Shown here piece by piece: positions 55,639 through 62,524 of a stretch of 64,000 nucleotides of DNA. Source of the stretch: CBDCUQ01 sp965222835 (GTDB lineage: Bacteria; Pseudomonadota; Alphaproteobacteria; Rhizobiales; Hyphomicrobiaceae). A program made the position numbers and the translations under genes. Under the pieces are notes generated by a model that was given only the letters and a program-made list of their open reading frames with translations, was not told where the DNA came from and did no database searches. Location of the stretch: NCBI GenBank assembly GCA_965222835.1, contig CBDCUQ010000003.1:124001-188000 (forward strand), written 5' to 3'. Every line of letters begins with the position of its first letter. Position 1 is the first letter of the stretch.

Positions 55639-56352
55639 TCAGGCGGCCACGTTACCGCCTTCCTCGCCGCCTTCCTCACCGGGGTTGCGAAGCACGTAGC
55701 CGCGGCCCCAGACGGTTTCGATGTAATGCTTGCCACCGGTCGCGGCCTGCAACTTCTTCCTGAGCTTGCAGATAAACACGTCGATGATCTTGAGTTCCGG
55801 CTCGTCCATGCCGCCGTAGAGATGATTAAGAAACATCTCCTTAGTGAGGGTGGTCCCTTTGCGGAGCGAAAGGAGCTCCAGCATCTGGTATTCCTTGCCG
55901 GTGAGGTGGACCCGCTGACCGTTAACTTCGACGGTCTTGGTATCGAGATTGACCTTAAGGTCGCCCGTCTCGATGACGGACTGTGCGTGGCCTTTGGAGC
56001 GGCGCACGATGGCGTGGATTCTGGCGACGAGCTCGTCCTTGTGGAACGGTTTGGTCATGTAGTCGTCGGCGCCAAAGCCCAGGCCGCGAACCTTATCCTC
56101 GATCTGAGCCAAGCCGGAAAGGATCAGTATGGGCGTGGACACCTTGGCCACACGCAGCATCTTCAGAACCTCGTAGCCGCTCATATCCGGCAAATTGATG
56201 TCGAGTAGAATGATGTCGTAATCGTAGAGCTTGCCGAGATCGACACCTTCCTCGCCAAGATCCGTTGTGTAGACGTTAAAGCCTTCGGATTGGAGCATCA
56301 GCTCGATGCTCTGTGCCGTCGCGCTATCGTCCTCGATCAGGAGAACACGCAT
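55639..56352 (-). CDS. ctrA: Cell-cycle response regulator CtrA
   Basis: OmpR-type master regulator of alphaproteobacterial cell cycle. The 237-residue protein starts MRVLLIEDDSATAQSIELML; the phosphorylated Asp is D51 in IILLDINLPDMSG, and the conserved Lys is in MTKPFHKDE. The DNA-binding domain has KIIDVFICKLRKKLQ and ETVWGRGYVLR, near-invariant in CtrA. The C-terminus ends in Ala-Ala, as in CtrA proteins destroyed by ClpXP. A 700-base upstream region and the divergent fliJ-like gene match the Hyphomicrobiales arrangement. Confidence 0.96.
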   Translation of the reverse strand: MRVLLIEDDSATAQSIELMLQSEGFNVYTTDLGEEGVDLGKLYDYDIILLDINLPDMSGYEVLKMLRVAKVSTPILILSGLAQIEDKVRGLGFGADDYMTKPFHKDELVARIHAIVRRSKGHAQSVIETGDLKVNLDTKTVEVNGQRVHLTGKEYQMLELLSLRKGTTLTKEMFLNHLYGGMDEPELKIIDVFICKLRKKLQAATGGKHYIETVWGRGYVLRNPGEEGGEEGGNVAA

Positions 56353-57052
56353 TGTCCGTTTCCTCTCGTCCCTGCCCCGTGCCAGGCCCAATGCCCCAAG
56401 CGTAAAGAGAACGCTACAGTTGCCCGGGTCAATTTGGTCACCCGGGCTAAGCCATCGTCAGGAAGTTACCCAACAGAAGTTAACAAACCCTAATTTTGTC
56501 TTGCGATGACCCAGCGCCGGAAATTTTTCGTTTTCCTCGCGCTGAGCACGCAATGCTCCTCTCGCCGGACACACATCCGGCGACACACGGCACAAATTGT
56601 CAGATATATGCCCGACGACCCCGCGCCTCAGGCTCCGTCAATTCCCGAAATCGAACATGCTGGGGGCCAATTTCGGGACGCTGCTGCCCCATGCGTCCCA
56701 CCCCGTGACCGTTCGATTCGCGTCTTGCCAAGCCCTCCGCACCACGAATCAACAGGTAACAGAATTCGGCCGTCTTCCCTAGACCCGATTGCGCCCCACG
56801 GCACACTTCGACACGATCTTTTAGGAAACTTGTGTAGCTCGTTGCTTTACCGCAACTTAATTGGCATATGCCACAATATACCATGAGCTGTCTGAAGATC
56901 GCCGAAGACGCATCGCGGTCAGCCCAGTATGGCGCATCAAACAGGTCTCATGGGACGCCCCAACACGTCGAAGCCGCCAGGCCAGTTGGAGATTGGCACG
57001 GTTCTTGGTTGGTCCTGTTCCAGAGGTTCGAACGAGTTAGGGGTATCGGACA
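56353..57052. promoter_or_regulatory. Long ctrA/fliJ-like divergent control region
   Basis: 700 bases with no credible gene. It holds two GANTC sites (56715-56719 and 56746-56750), the target of the CcrM methyltransferase that controls ctrA in Caulobacter, a CtrA-like box at 56480-56494 and a perfect palindrome TGGCATATGCCA at 56862-56873. The ribosome-binding site AGGGG lies 8 bases before the fliJ-like ATG. Confidence 0.55.
56480..56494. promoter_or_regulatory. Candidate CtrA-binding box upstream of ctrA
   Basis: TTAACAAACCCTAAT fits TTAA-N7-TTAA with two changes in the second half. It lies 128 bases upstream of the ctrA start, where autoregulatory sites occur in Caulobacter. The match is imperfect. 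Confidence 0.4.
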
Positions 57053-57436
57053 ATGAAGGCACGAGAATCTGCACTGAAGCTGAAGCGTTTCGAGGCTGAC
57101 GAGAAGGCCCGCAAGGTCGCCGATCTTGAGCATATGATCCATGAATTCGAGGTCATGGCCCACGATCTCGAACGGCAAATCCAGGCCGAGGAAGATCGTA
57201 CGGGTATCAAAGACCCAGCGCATTTCTCTTATTCAACCTTTGCCAAATCGGCCGGTCAACGCCTGGCAAACCTGCGCGCCTCTATCGACGAGTTGAAGGT
57301 CCGCCTCGAGGCCGCCTCGCAAGAGCGGGACGACGCCGCCGAGCAATTGGAGCGCGCCAGCGCGTCGGACGCCCGCTTAGACGGACAGTCACGCGAGCGC
57401 CGGTCCGAGGCTCAGCGAAGCGCGCTCTTCCGATAA
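57053..57436 (+). CDS. fliJ: FliJ-like flagellar export/coiled-coil protein
   Basis: A 127-residue, almost wholly helical, charged protein beginning MKARESALKLKRFEADEKAR, with heptad-like repeats (LEHMIHEFEVMAHDLERQIQ; LRASIDELKVRLEAASQERD). This is the FliJ-like protein regularly encoded opposite ctrA in Hyphomicrobiales, a flagellar type III export chaperone or ATPase stator by homology. No other flagellar genes are in the window, so the role is inferred from family and position. A terminator follows. Confidence 0.85.
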   Translation: MKARESALKLKRFEADEKARKVADLEHMIHEFEVMAHDLERQIQAEEDRTGIKDPAHFSYSTFAKSAGQRLANLRASIDELKVRLEAASQERDDAAEQLERASASDARLDGQSRERRSEAQRSALFR

Positions 57437-57476
57437 GCGGCCGCTCCGCCAAACTGTGAGAAGCGCCAAGTTATTG

Positions 57477-57510
57477 AAAAGGGTCGCGTTCCTGCGCGCC
57501 CTTTTTTGTT
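57477..57510 (+). terminator. Rho-independent terminator behind the FliJ-like gene
   Basis: AAGGGTCGCG and CGCGCCCTT pair with one bulged base around a TTCCTG loop, and TTTTTG follows. It lies about 40 bases past the stop. Confidence 0.85.
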
Positions 57511-57717
57511 CTGTCGTGCCCTTTTGCCAGGCCATCGGCCCCGTTGCTTGCCCACAGCGGCATTGCCGCCTTTGCAAGGCCACTCTCACGTGACAAGCAG
57601 TTTCAGGCGATAGCGTCTCCTGGCCAGACATTGAACTCCGTTCCGATCGGCGTTCCTAAAGGGGACCAAGTCGCTGAGTTCATTTGAGGTGTCCCGGTTG
57701 GGCGCGGAAAGAACGCT

Positions 57718-58296
57718 ATGGATTGCTCAGGACGTTTGGCCGGGTTGATCGCCTCGGCGATCGTCGGGGTGGGCCTTAGCGGATGTGCCTCCGACGCACC
57801 TTCCGCGGGGGATCTTCTGCCGTCGGCCGACAGCCTGAGCTCCTTACCGCCGCTTTCGGGTACACTGGTTGTTGGCACTCCGACCGAGGTCTACACACGG
57901 GTCGCGCGTGGTGTCCTGACCTGCTGGTTCGGTGCGTCGGGTCCGCTCAAAGGCCGTTACATCTATCACGCACAGGCGGACCCGCCGTCGAAGGGGGGAC
58001 GGGCACAAATCGCAATCCATACGAAGGACAAGAAAGCGAAAGACCCGCGAAGTATCCGCGCCTTCCGGGTTGTTATCGCCCCTGGAGCCGAGCGCACGAC
58101 GGTGGATATCGAAAACTACAAATTCGATAGGGCGCTGGCCATGCGGTTCCGGTCGGATATCGGCCGATGGGCCGGCAAGAAGGAAGGCTGCGGTGACTCA
58201 CCTGTTGCCGCCGGTTGGGCTGCAGAGGGTGGGAGGGCTGCGAAACCAGGCGCGAAGAAGATGCCCAAGACTTCCGCGAAACCGAAAAAGCCGTAG
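57718..58296 (+). CDS. Putative lipoprotein of unknown function
   Basis: A 192-residue protein with a signal peptide and lipobox VGLSGC (Cys about residue 23), predicting lipid attachment and release by signal peptidase II. The mature part has a short Ser/Leu-rich stretch, a compact domain with CWFGASGPLKGRYIYHAQAD and TVDIENYKFDRALAMRFR, and a Lys/Pro/Ala-rich tail. No family recognised. It lies between the FliJ-like gene and sciP but is not obviously part of their function. Confidence 0.7.
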   Translation: MDCSGRLAGLIASAIVGVGLSGCASDAPSAGDLLPSADSLSSLPPLSGTLVVGTPTEVYTRVARGVLTCWFGASGPLKGRYIYHAQADPPSKGGRAQIAIHTKDKKAKDPRSIRAFRVVIAPGAERTTVDIENYKFDRALAMRFRSDIGRWAGKKEGCGDSPVAAGWAAEGGRAAKPGAKKMPKTSAKPKKP

Positions 58297-58400
58297 CTCA
58301 ACGGACATCCGACGGGTGTGGACCCGACGTTTCCGCCGCCTATCTCGTGATTAATCGGAGGAGTTGCTGGGCCAATGCGGCCAAAACTTCGCAGCTTTGG

Positions 58401-58679
58401 TTAGCCGCGATACTCCTGGATACGCGTGGCACGCAACCCCGGCAGACCATGCTTGTCGATCGACCGCTGCCAGGACAGGAACTCGTCCACGGTCAGCGTG
58501 TACCGCTCGCAGGCCTCTTCCATGGAGATCAGCCCGCCGCGTACGGCCGCGACGACCTCAGCTTTGCGGCGGATCACCCACCTCTTGGTATCTTTCGGTG
58601 GCAGGTCGGCAACCGTCAGGGGGCTCCCATCGGGCCCTATGACATACCGCACACGCGCTCTCATCATTTGCTCGGTCAT
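58401..58679 (-). CDS. sciP: CtrA inhibitor SciP (DUF1153)
   Basis: Small helix-turn-helix protein that binds CtrA and blocks its recruitment of RNA polymerase in Caulobacter. The 92-residue protein starts MTEQMMRARVRYVIGPDGSP and carries KRWVIRRKAEVVAAVRGGLI and ERYTLTVDEFLSWQRSIDKH, the DUF1153/SciP signature. ATG 58679 is preferred over an earlier in-frame start. Its location 2 kb from ctrA groups the regulator and its antagonist. A CtrA-like box lies about 50 bases upstream. Confidence 0.9.
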   Translation of the reverse strand: MTEQMMRARVRYVIGPDGSPLTVADLPPKDTKRWVIRRKAEVVAAVRGGLISMEEACERYTLTVDEFLSWQRSIDKHGLPGLRATRIQEYRG

Positions 58680-58727
58680 CTTACGCAATACACCCTTCGA
58701 CCTCAGGAACAAGGTAACCGAATGCTC

Positions 58728-58742
58728 TTAAAAGCACCCTAA
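58728..58742. promoter_or_regulatory. Candidate CtrA-binding box upstream of sciP
   Basis: TTAAAAGCACCCTAA reads TTAA-N7-CTAA, one change from the consensus TTAA-N7-TTAA, and stands about 50 bases ahead of the sciP start on the minus strand. In Caulobacter sciP is a CtrA target, so the position makes sense. The 305 bases from here to mnmA hold no convincing gene. Confidence 0.45.
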
Positions 58743-59047
58743 GTCTTTGAGTAAACTTAGCATAAACACGTGCCCCGATTCATGCTCTTCAGCTCGTTAG
58801 GGTTGACGTAAAGCGGGTTCGAGCCGCAAAATCGGCCCAGTTCCGTACAATGATCAGTCGCTTGGAGAGAACTGGATCGTTCCCCCTCTGGATCGCTGGA
58901 ATTTCGGCTCAGATCGCGTCCTCCCAGGCCAAAAAGTCCGGCCACGGCATAGTCCCTGGGCACGAGAGCGTGGTATGAGCGGGGGCCCGTTCCGATGGCG
59001 GGTCCCCTGCTGACCTTAGGGTTGATGCTCAGATACCGTTTGTCGTA

Positions 59048-60274
59048 ATGGCTACTCGCTCAAAACCACAACCGGCACTTGAAGATTTGGCGGGCCGCCG
59101 CGTGGTGGTTGCCATGTCGGGGGGTGTCGACTCCTCCGTTGCCGCTGCGCTCCTGGTGCGCGCCGGGTGCGAGGTGGTGGGTATCACCCTGCAGCTCTAC
59201 GACCACGGCGAGGCCACGGGACGTAAGGGCAGCTGCTGCGCCGGCCAGGATATTGCGGATGCCCGCCGAGTTGCAGAAGCACTCGGCATTCCTCACTACG
59301 TGCTCGACTACGAAAAGCGATTTGCCGACACGGTCATGGAGGCGTTTGCGGCGAGCTATCTGGCTGGTGAAACGCCCATTCCCTGCGTCACTTGCAATCA
59401 GCAGATCAAGTTTCGTGATCTTCTCGACACCGCGCGCGAGCTTGGCGCCGAGACGCTTGCCACAGGGCACTATATTCAGAAGCGCGCCAATCCGGACGGC
59501 CCGGCGCTCTACCGTGCTGCCGACGCCGAACGCGACCAGAGCTACTTCCTGTTTGCGACAACCCGCGAACAACTGGCGCATGTCGTCTTTCCCGTCGGCG
59601 AATTCCGCAAGACCGAAGTGCGCGACCTGGCCCAGGAGCTGGGCCTTCCGGTAGCTGATAAGCCCGACAGCCAGGACATCTGCTTCGTTCCCAAGGGCCG
59701 CTACACCGACGTCATCGAGCGCCTTAAGCCCGGGGCGCTGACGCCGGGGGATATCGTTCACGTCGACGGACGTCGGCTTGGCCGGCACGATGGTGTCATC
59801 GGTTTTACGGTCGGCCAGCGCCGCGGCCTTAAGATCCCGACGGGCGAGCCCCTTTTTGTTATCCGGATCGATGCCGATGCAAACCAGGTCGTGGTAGGAC
59901 CACGTGACTTATTGCATACCCGCGCACTTATACTTAAAAACGTGAACTGGCTCGGGGACGGGGCGTTTCATGACCGCGCCGCCACGGGTCTTGAGGTCTG
60001 GGCGCGCATTCGCTCGTCACAGTCCCCAGCTCCGGCCATCGTACTCTCCGAGGGGGATGGCACCGCGCGCGTGATCCTCTCAAATGGGGAGGATGGTGTA
60101 GCGGCTGGACAGGCTTGCGTCTTTTATTCGGACGCGTCGAGCCAGGCCCGGGTCCTCGGTGGCGGATGGATCGCCGGCACCTTGCGATGGGAGCATCCAG
60201 GTGCCCGCGACGAAGCAGATGAAATGTCACGCGGCGCGGCCGAAACGGCTGTCGGCGCAGAGGGAACCCGGTGA
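59048..60274 (+). CDS. mnmA: tRNA-specific 2-thiouridylase
   Basis: Thiolates U34 of tRNA-Lys, -Glu and -Gln. The 408-residue protein has the PP-loop motif MSGGVDSSVAA, the sulfur-handling Cys in PCVTCNQQIKF and SQDICFVPKG, plus GSCCAGQDIADARRVA. The C-terminal domain (from about residue 250) has the expected beta-barrel with GQACVFYSD. The final 25 residues are a polar tail. Its stop overlaps the start of the next gene (GTGA). Confidence 0.96.
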   Translation: MATRSKPQPALEDLAGRRVVVAMSGGVDSSVAAALLVRAGCEVVGITLQLYDHGEATGRKGSCCAGQDIADARRVAEALGIPHYVLDYEKRFADTVMEAFAASYLAGETPIPCVTCNQQIKFRDLLDTARELGAETLATGHYIQKRANPDGPALYRAADAERDQSYFLFATTREQLAHVVFPVGEFRKTEVRDLAQELGLPVADKPDSQDICFVPKGRYTDVIERLKPGALTPGDIVHVDGRRLGRHDGVIGFTVGQRRGLKIPTGEPLFVIRIDADANQVVVGPRDLLHTRALILKNVNWLGDGAFHDRAATGLEVWARIRSSQSPAPAIVLSEGDGTARVILSNGEDGVAAGQACVFYSDASSQARVLGGGWIAGTLRWEHPGARDEADEMSRGAAETAVGAEGTR

Positions 60275-60993
60275 ACGAGGAGCGAGTGAGTGGGATGAGT
60301 GCCAGACAGCGCCCAAATGTTCGTATTCTGTCGACAGCATTGGAGAAGGACGATGGCAAGATCGTTGGCATCGGCCGCATTGATGAAGACGCAGTCAAGG
60401 CCGCTTACCGCAGGTGGGCACCGATCTACGATCAGACCTTCGGTAAGATTTCGCATGCCGGACGCGCGAGTGCGATCGAAGTGATCAATGCCCGCTCCGG
60501 CAGCGTCTTGGAAGTCGGTGTCGGGACCGGCTTGTCGCTCAGCGACTATTCCAAGCATTTGACCGTTACGGGTATCGATCTCTCGCAAGAGATGCTCGAC
60601 AAGGCGCATGAGCGTGTCGAGGAGGAGGGCCTCACTAATGTTGCCGGCCTTTATGAAATGGATGCCAGCGCCCTCACGTTTGCCGACAACTCGTTTGACA
60701 CGACGGTCGCCATGTTCGTTCTGACCGTGGTGCCCGAGCCCGAGAAAGTGATGCGGGAGCTTGCCCGCGTCACAAAGCCGGGGGGCGAGGTGATGCTGGT
60801 CAATCATTTCAGCCAGGAAGAAGGCGTCCGAGGCTGGGTGGAGCGGCGGATGGCACCGTTTGCCGAATTGATTGGCTGGCGGCCCGTGTTTGACGTGTCG
60901 CGCGTTATGGGATGTGCGGACCTTGAGCTTATCGGGAGCCAGCCGTTGCGACCGTGGAGCATCTTCACAATGATGCGGTTTAGGAGACGCTGA
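60271..60993 (+). CDS. pmtA: SAM-dependent methyltransferase, PmtA-like (GTG start)
   Basis: A 240-residue class I methyltransferase. AYRRWAPIYDQTFGKISHAG and the SAM-binding motif VLEVGVGTGLSLSDY, then VTGIDLSQEML, closely resemble Rhodobacter-type phosphatidylethanolamine N-methyltransferase, which makes phosphatidylcholine from phosphatidylethanolamine; that function is inferred. GTG 60271, four bases before the mnmA end, follows AGAGGGA and is chosen; ATG 60295 is possible. The pair mnmA-pmtA looks translationally coupled. Confidence 0.8.
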   Translation: MNEERVSGMSARQRPNVRILSTALEKDDGKIVGIGRIDEDAVKAAYRRWAPIYDQTFGKISHAGRASAIEVINARSGSVLEVGVGTGLSLSDYSKHLTVTGIDLSQEMLDKAHERVEEEGLTNVAGLYEMDASALTFADNSFDTTVAMFVLTVVPEPEKVMRELARVTKPGGEVMLVNHFSQEEGVRGWVERRMAPFAELIGWRPVFDVSRVMGCADLELIGSQPLRPWSIFTMMRFRRR

Positions 60994-61025
60994 AGCCACG
61001 CATTACCCGCAATCGAGCACGATCC

Positions 61026-61055
61026 TTGACAGTCTTGCGGGGCGCTCCTTATAGA
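61026..61055 (+). promoter_or_regulatory. Sigma-70 promoter of tRNA-Met
   Basis: TTGACA at 61026-61031 and TATAGA at 61050-61055, with 18 bases between, a near-consensus pair. Transcription would begin around 61062, four bases before the tRNA. Confidence 0.8.
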
Positions 61056-61065
61056 CACGCCCACT

Positions 61066-61142
61066 GGCGGGATAGCTCAGGTGGTTAGAGCGAAGGTCTC
61101 ATAATCCTTAGGTCGGCGGTTCGAGTCCGCCTCCCGCTACCA
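61066..61142 (+). tRNA. tRNA-Met (anticodon CAT)
   Basis: A 77-base tRNA with CCA encoded. The acceptor stem GGCGGGA pairs with TCCCGCT (one G-T pair at the end); the anticodon loop has CTCATAA with CAT; the T loop GTTCGAGTC is standard, and the variable region is short. The sequence pattern matches elongator methionine tRNA of alphaproteobacteria rather than the initiator, which has a C-A mismatch at the acceptor end. A CAT tRNA with lysidine (Ile2) is the alternative. Confidence 0.93.
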
Positions 61143-61398
61143 TCACTGAAGTAGACCACGCGTGCCTTTTGAGATGGCCGCATGGGGCTTGCGCCAACGG
61201 AAGCGATGACGTGCCGGCGTTTCCTGGCATGTTCCGCCTTCTCCCATCCTTGCCATCGACATTTCACTGCCGTTCGGCTGCGCTCTGCGCGCGGATATCG
61301 TCTGCCCGCTTCAGATCCAATCTTGCCGCCAGCATCTTGCCTGCCCTACGCTCTACTTCGGCCAGCCCAGATACTGGCCAAGCATGACCGGGCTCTAG

Positions 61399-61455
61399 CC
61401 TAGAGCGCGTTCGCTTAAGTTGGAATCGATTGGCGTTCTGCTTGCGCGCTCTAGG
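61399..61455. repeat. Palindromic interspersed element (CCTAGAGC type)
   Basis: CCTAGAGCGCG at 61399-61409 is exactly mirrored by CGCGCTCTAGG at 61445-61455. Between them is TTAAGTTGGAATCGATTGG. Elements with CTAGAGC...GCTCTAG ends are known in Hyphomicrobiales genomes, and CCTAGAGC recurs at 45993-46000 here. It is in the 425-base interval between the tRNA and the Crp/Fnr gene, which holds no gene. Confidence 0.75.
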
Positions 61456-61485
61456 TTGTTGATTGAGACTCTGATTCACGCTCTC

Positions 61486-61509
61486 GATTGAAGCGCAAAA
61501 GCTTCAATC
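61486..61509. repeat. Hairpin GATTGAAGC/GCTTCAATC
   Basis: Nine-base perfect inverted repeat with a GCAAAA loop, about 60 bases upstream of the Crp/Fnr gene. It could be an operator or an end of the neighbouring element. Confidence 0.6.
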
Positions 61510-61567
61510 TCGAGCGATCAGGCTCTGGGCCCCGGTTCCACAATGAGGGCCAGGCCAAGTACTCACA

Positions 61568-62263
61568 ATGATTCAGAGCGTCAAATCACTGGGCTGTGTC
61601 CCTCTCTTTCGAGAGCTTTCGCCCAAGGCGCGCGCTGATCTTGAAGCCCGCTGCAGTTGGATCAGATACGGTGCTAATGAGACGATCATTGAATACCTGG
61701 ATGTCACCCGTGACGTGTTCTTCCTCATAGAGGGGCATGCGCGCGTAAGCATCTATTCCAATGCAGGAAAGGTTGTTGCATTTCGGGATATCGTCGTCGG
61801 AGACATCTTTGGAGAGTATGCGGCGATCGATGAGAAAGTACGCTCCGCCTCTGTAGAGGCTACTGAAACGTCTGTTGTTGCCAGCATGTCAGCCGACCTT
61901 TTCTGGGAGACGCTGGAATCCGAACCAACTTTTATGAGGGCCTTGATCAGACATATGGTGGGCCAGGTGCGGATGATGACCACGCGGATCTACGAATTCA
62001 GCACGCTGGCGGTCAACAATCGAATACATTGCGAACTATTGCGATTAGCAACACTGGACAATGTTGAAGCCAATACCGCGCGAATTACACCAATACCCAC
62101 ACACACTCAAATCGCCAGCCGCATCAGCACAACCCGTGAGGCTGTTGCTCGAGAATTGAGTCATCTGGCAAGGATTAGACTTGTCGAAAAGCAGAACCAA
62201 GTGCTCATTATTACAGATGTTGATCGTCTTCGGGGGATGATCCACTTGGCTACAGGTGAATGA
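61568..62263 (+). CDS. Crp/Fnr-family transcriptional regulator
   Basis: A 231-residue regulator. A cyclic-nucleotide-binding domain covers residues 1-125 (VFFLIEGHARVSIYSNAGK...VVGDIFGEYAAIDEK), followed by a long helix and a C-terminal winged helix (THTQIASRISTTREAVARELSHLARIRLV). The N-terminal Cys cluster of FNR is missing (only two scattered Cys), so it is not an oxygen-sensing FNR; the GEYAAID segment resembles a cAMP pocket, though the usual Arg-Ser phosphate contact appears as KVRSASVE. It is followed by an adenylate cyclase gene, which supports cAMP dependence. Confidence 0.9.
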   Translation: MIQSVKSLGCVPLFRELSPKARADLEARCSWIRYGANETIIEYLDVTRDVFFLIEGHARVSIYSNAGKVVAFRDIVVGDIFGEYAAIDEKVRSASVEATETSVVASMSADLFWETLESEPTFMRALIRHMVGQVRMMTTRIYEFSTLAVNNRIHCELLRLATLDNVEANTARITPIPTHTQIASRISTTREAVARELSHLARIRLVEKQNQVLIITDVDRLRGMIHLATGE

Positions 62264-62349
62264 ATTGCGCCATCTGCGCTCTACGCCGCCATCCGGCCTA
62301 AGCGGCTGACGATCGTTGGGCCCTTGAGACGCACCGCTGCAAGAAGGAA

Positions 62350-62387
62350 TTGAGGGGGGCGACGAAATATGGTGCCGCCCCCCTCAA
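62350..62387. terminator. 12-base hairpin behind the Crp/Fnr gene
   Basis: TTGAGGGGGGCG pairs perfectly with CGCCCCCCTCAA around a 14-base loop. No T tract follows, so termination is uncertain. The rest of 62264-62505 has no convincing gene. Confidence 0.55.
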
Positions 62388-62505
62388 GCGGGCGAAGAAC
62401 ATCACCCTCCCCGGGACTAATTTGCGCAGACCACTGGAATTCGTTCTGCCTGCGCGTGTATTTCAGCATTGAAAAACAATTATACTACCGACGCACGAAT
62501 GCCGC

Positions 62506-62521
62506 TGTGATAAAAATCACG
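62506..62521. promoter_or_regulatory. CRP-type binding site at the cyclase start
   Basis: TGTGATAAAAATCACG fits the CRP consensus TGTGA-N6-TCACA except for the last base. It ends three bases before ATG 62525, so a bound protein would block translation start or promoter clearance, i.e. repression. The Crp/Fnr regulator gene lies 240 bases upstream. Confidence 0.6.
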
Positions 62522-62524
62522 GGT

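Noticed and set aside
56506..56886. Plus-strand open frame of 126 codons between ctrA and the FliJ-like gene
   Set aside because: Composition is rich in Arg, Pro and His with no domain or ribosome-binding site, and it lies in a known long control region.
58757..58963. Minus-strand frame of 68 codons between sciP and mnmA
   Set aside because: No ribosome-binding site, motif or hydrophobic pattern; probably chance.
62281..62469. Minus-strand frame of 62 codons behind the Crp/Fnr gene
   Set aside because: It spans a perfect 12-base hairpin, and the product has no protein-like pattern.
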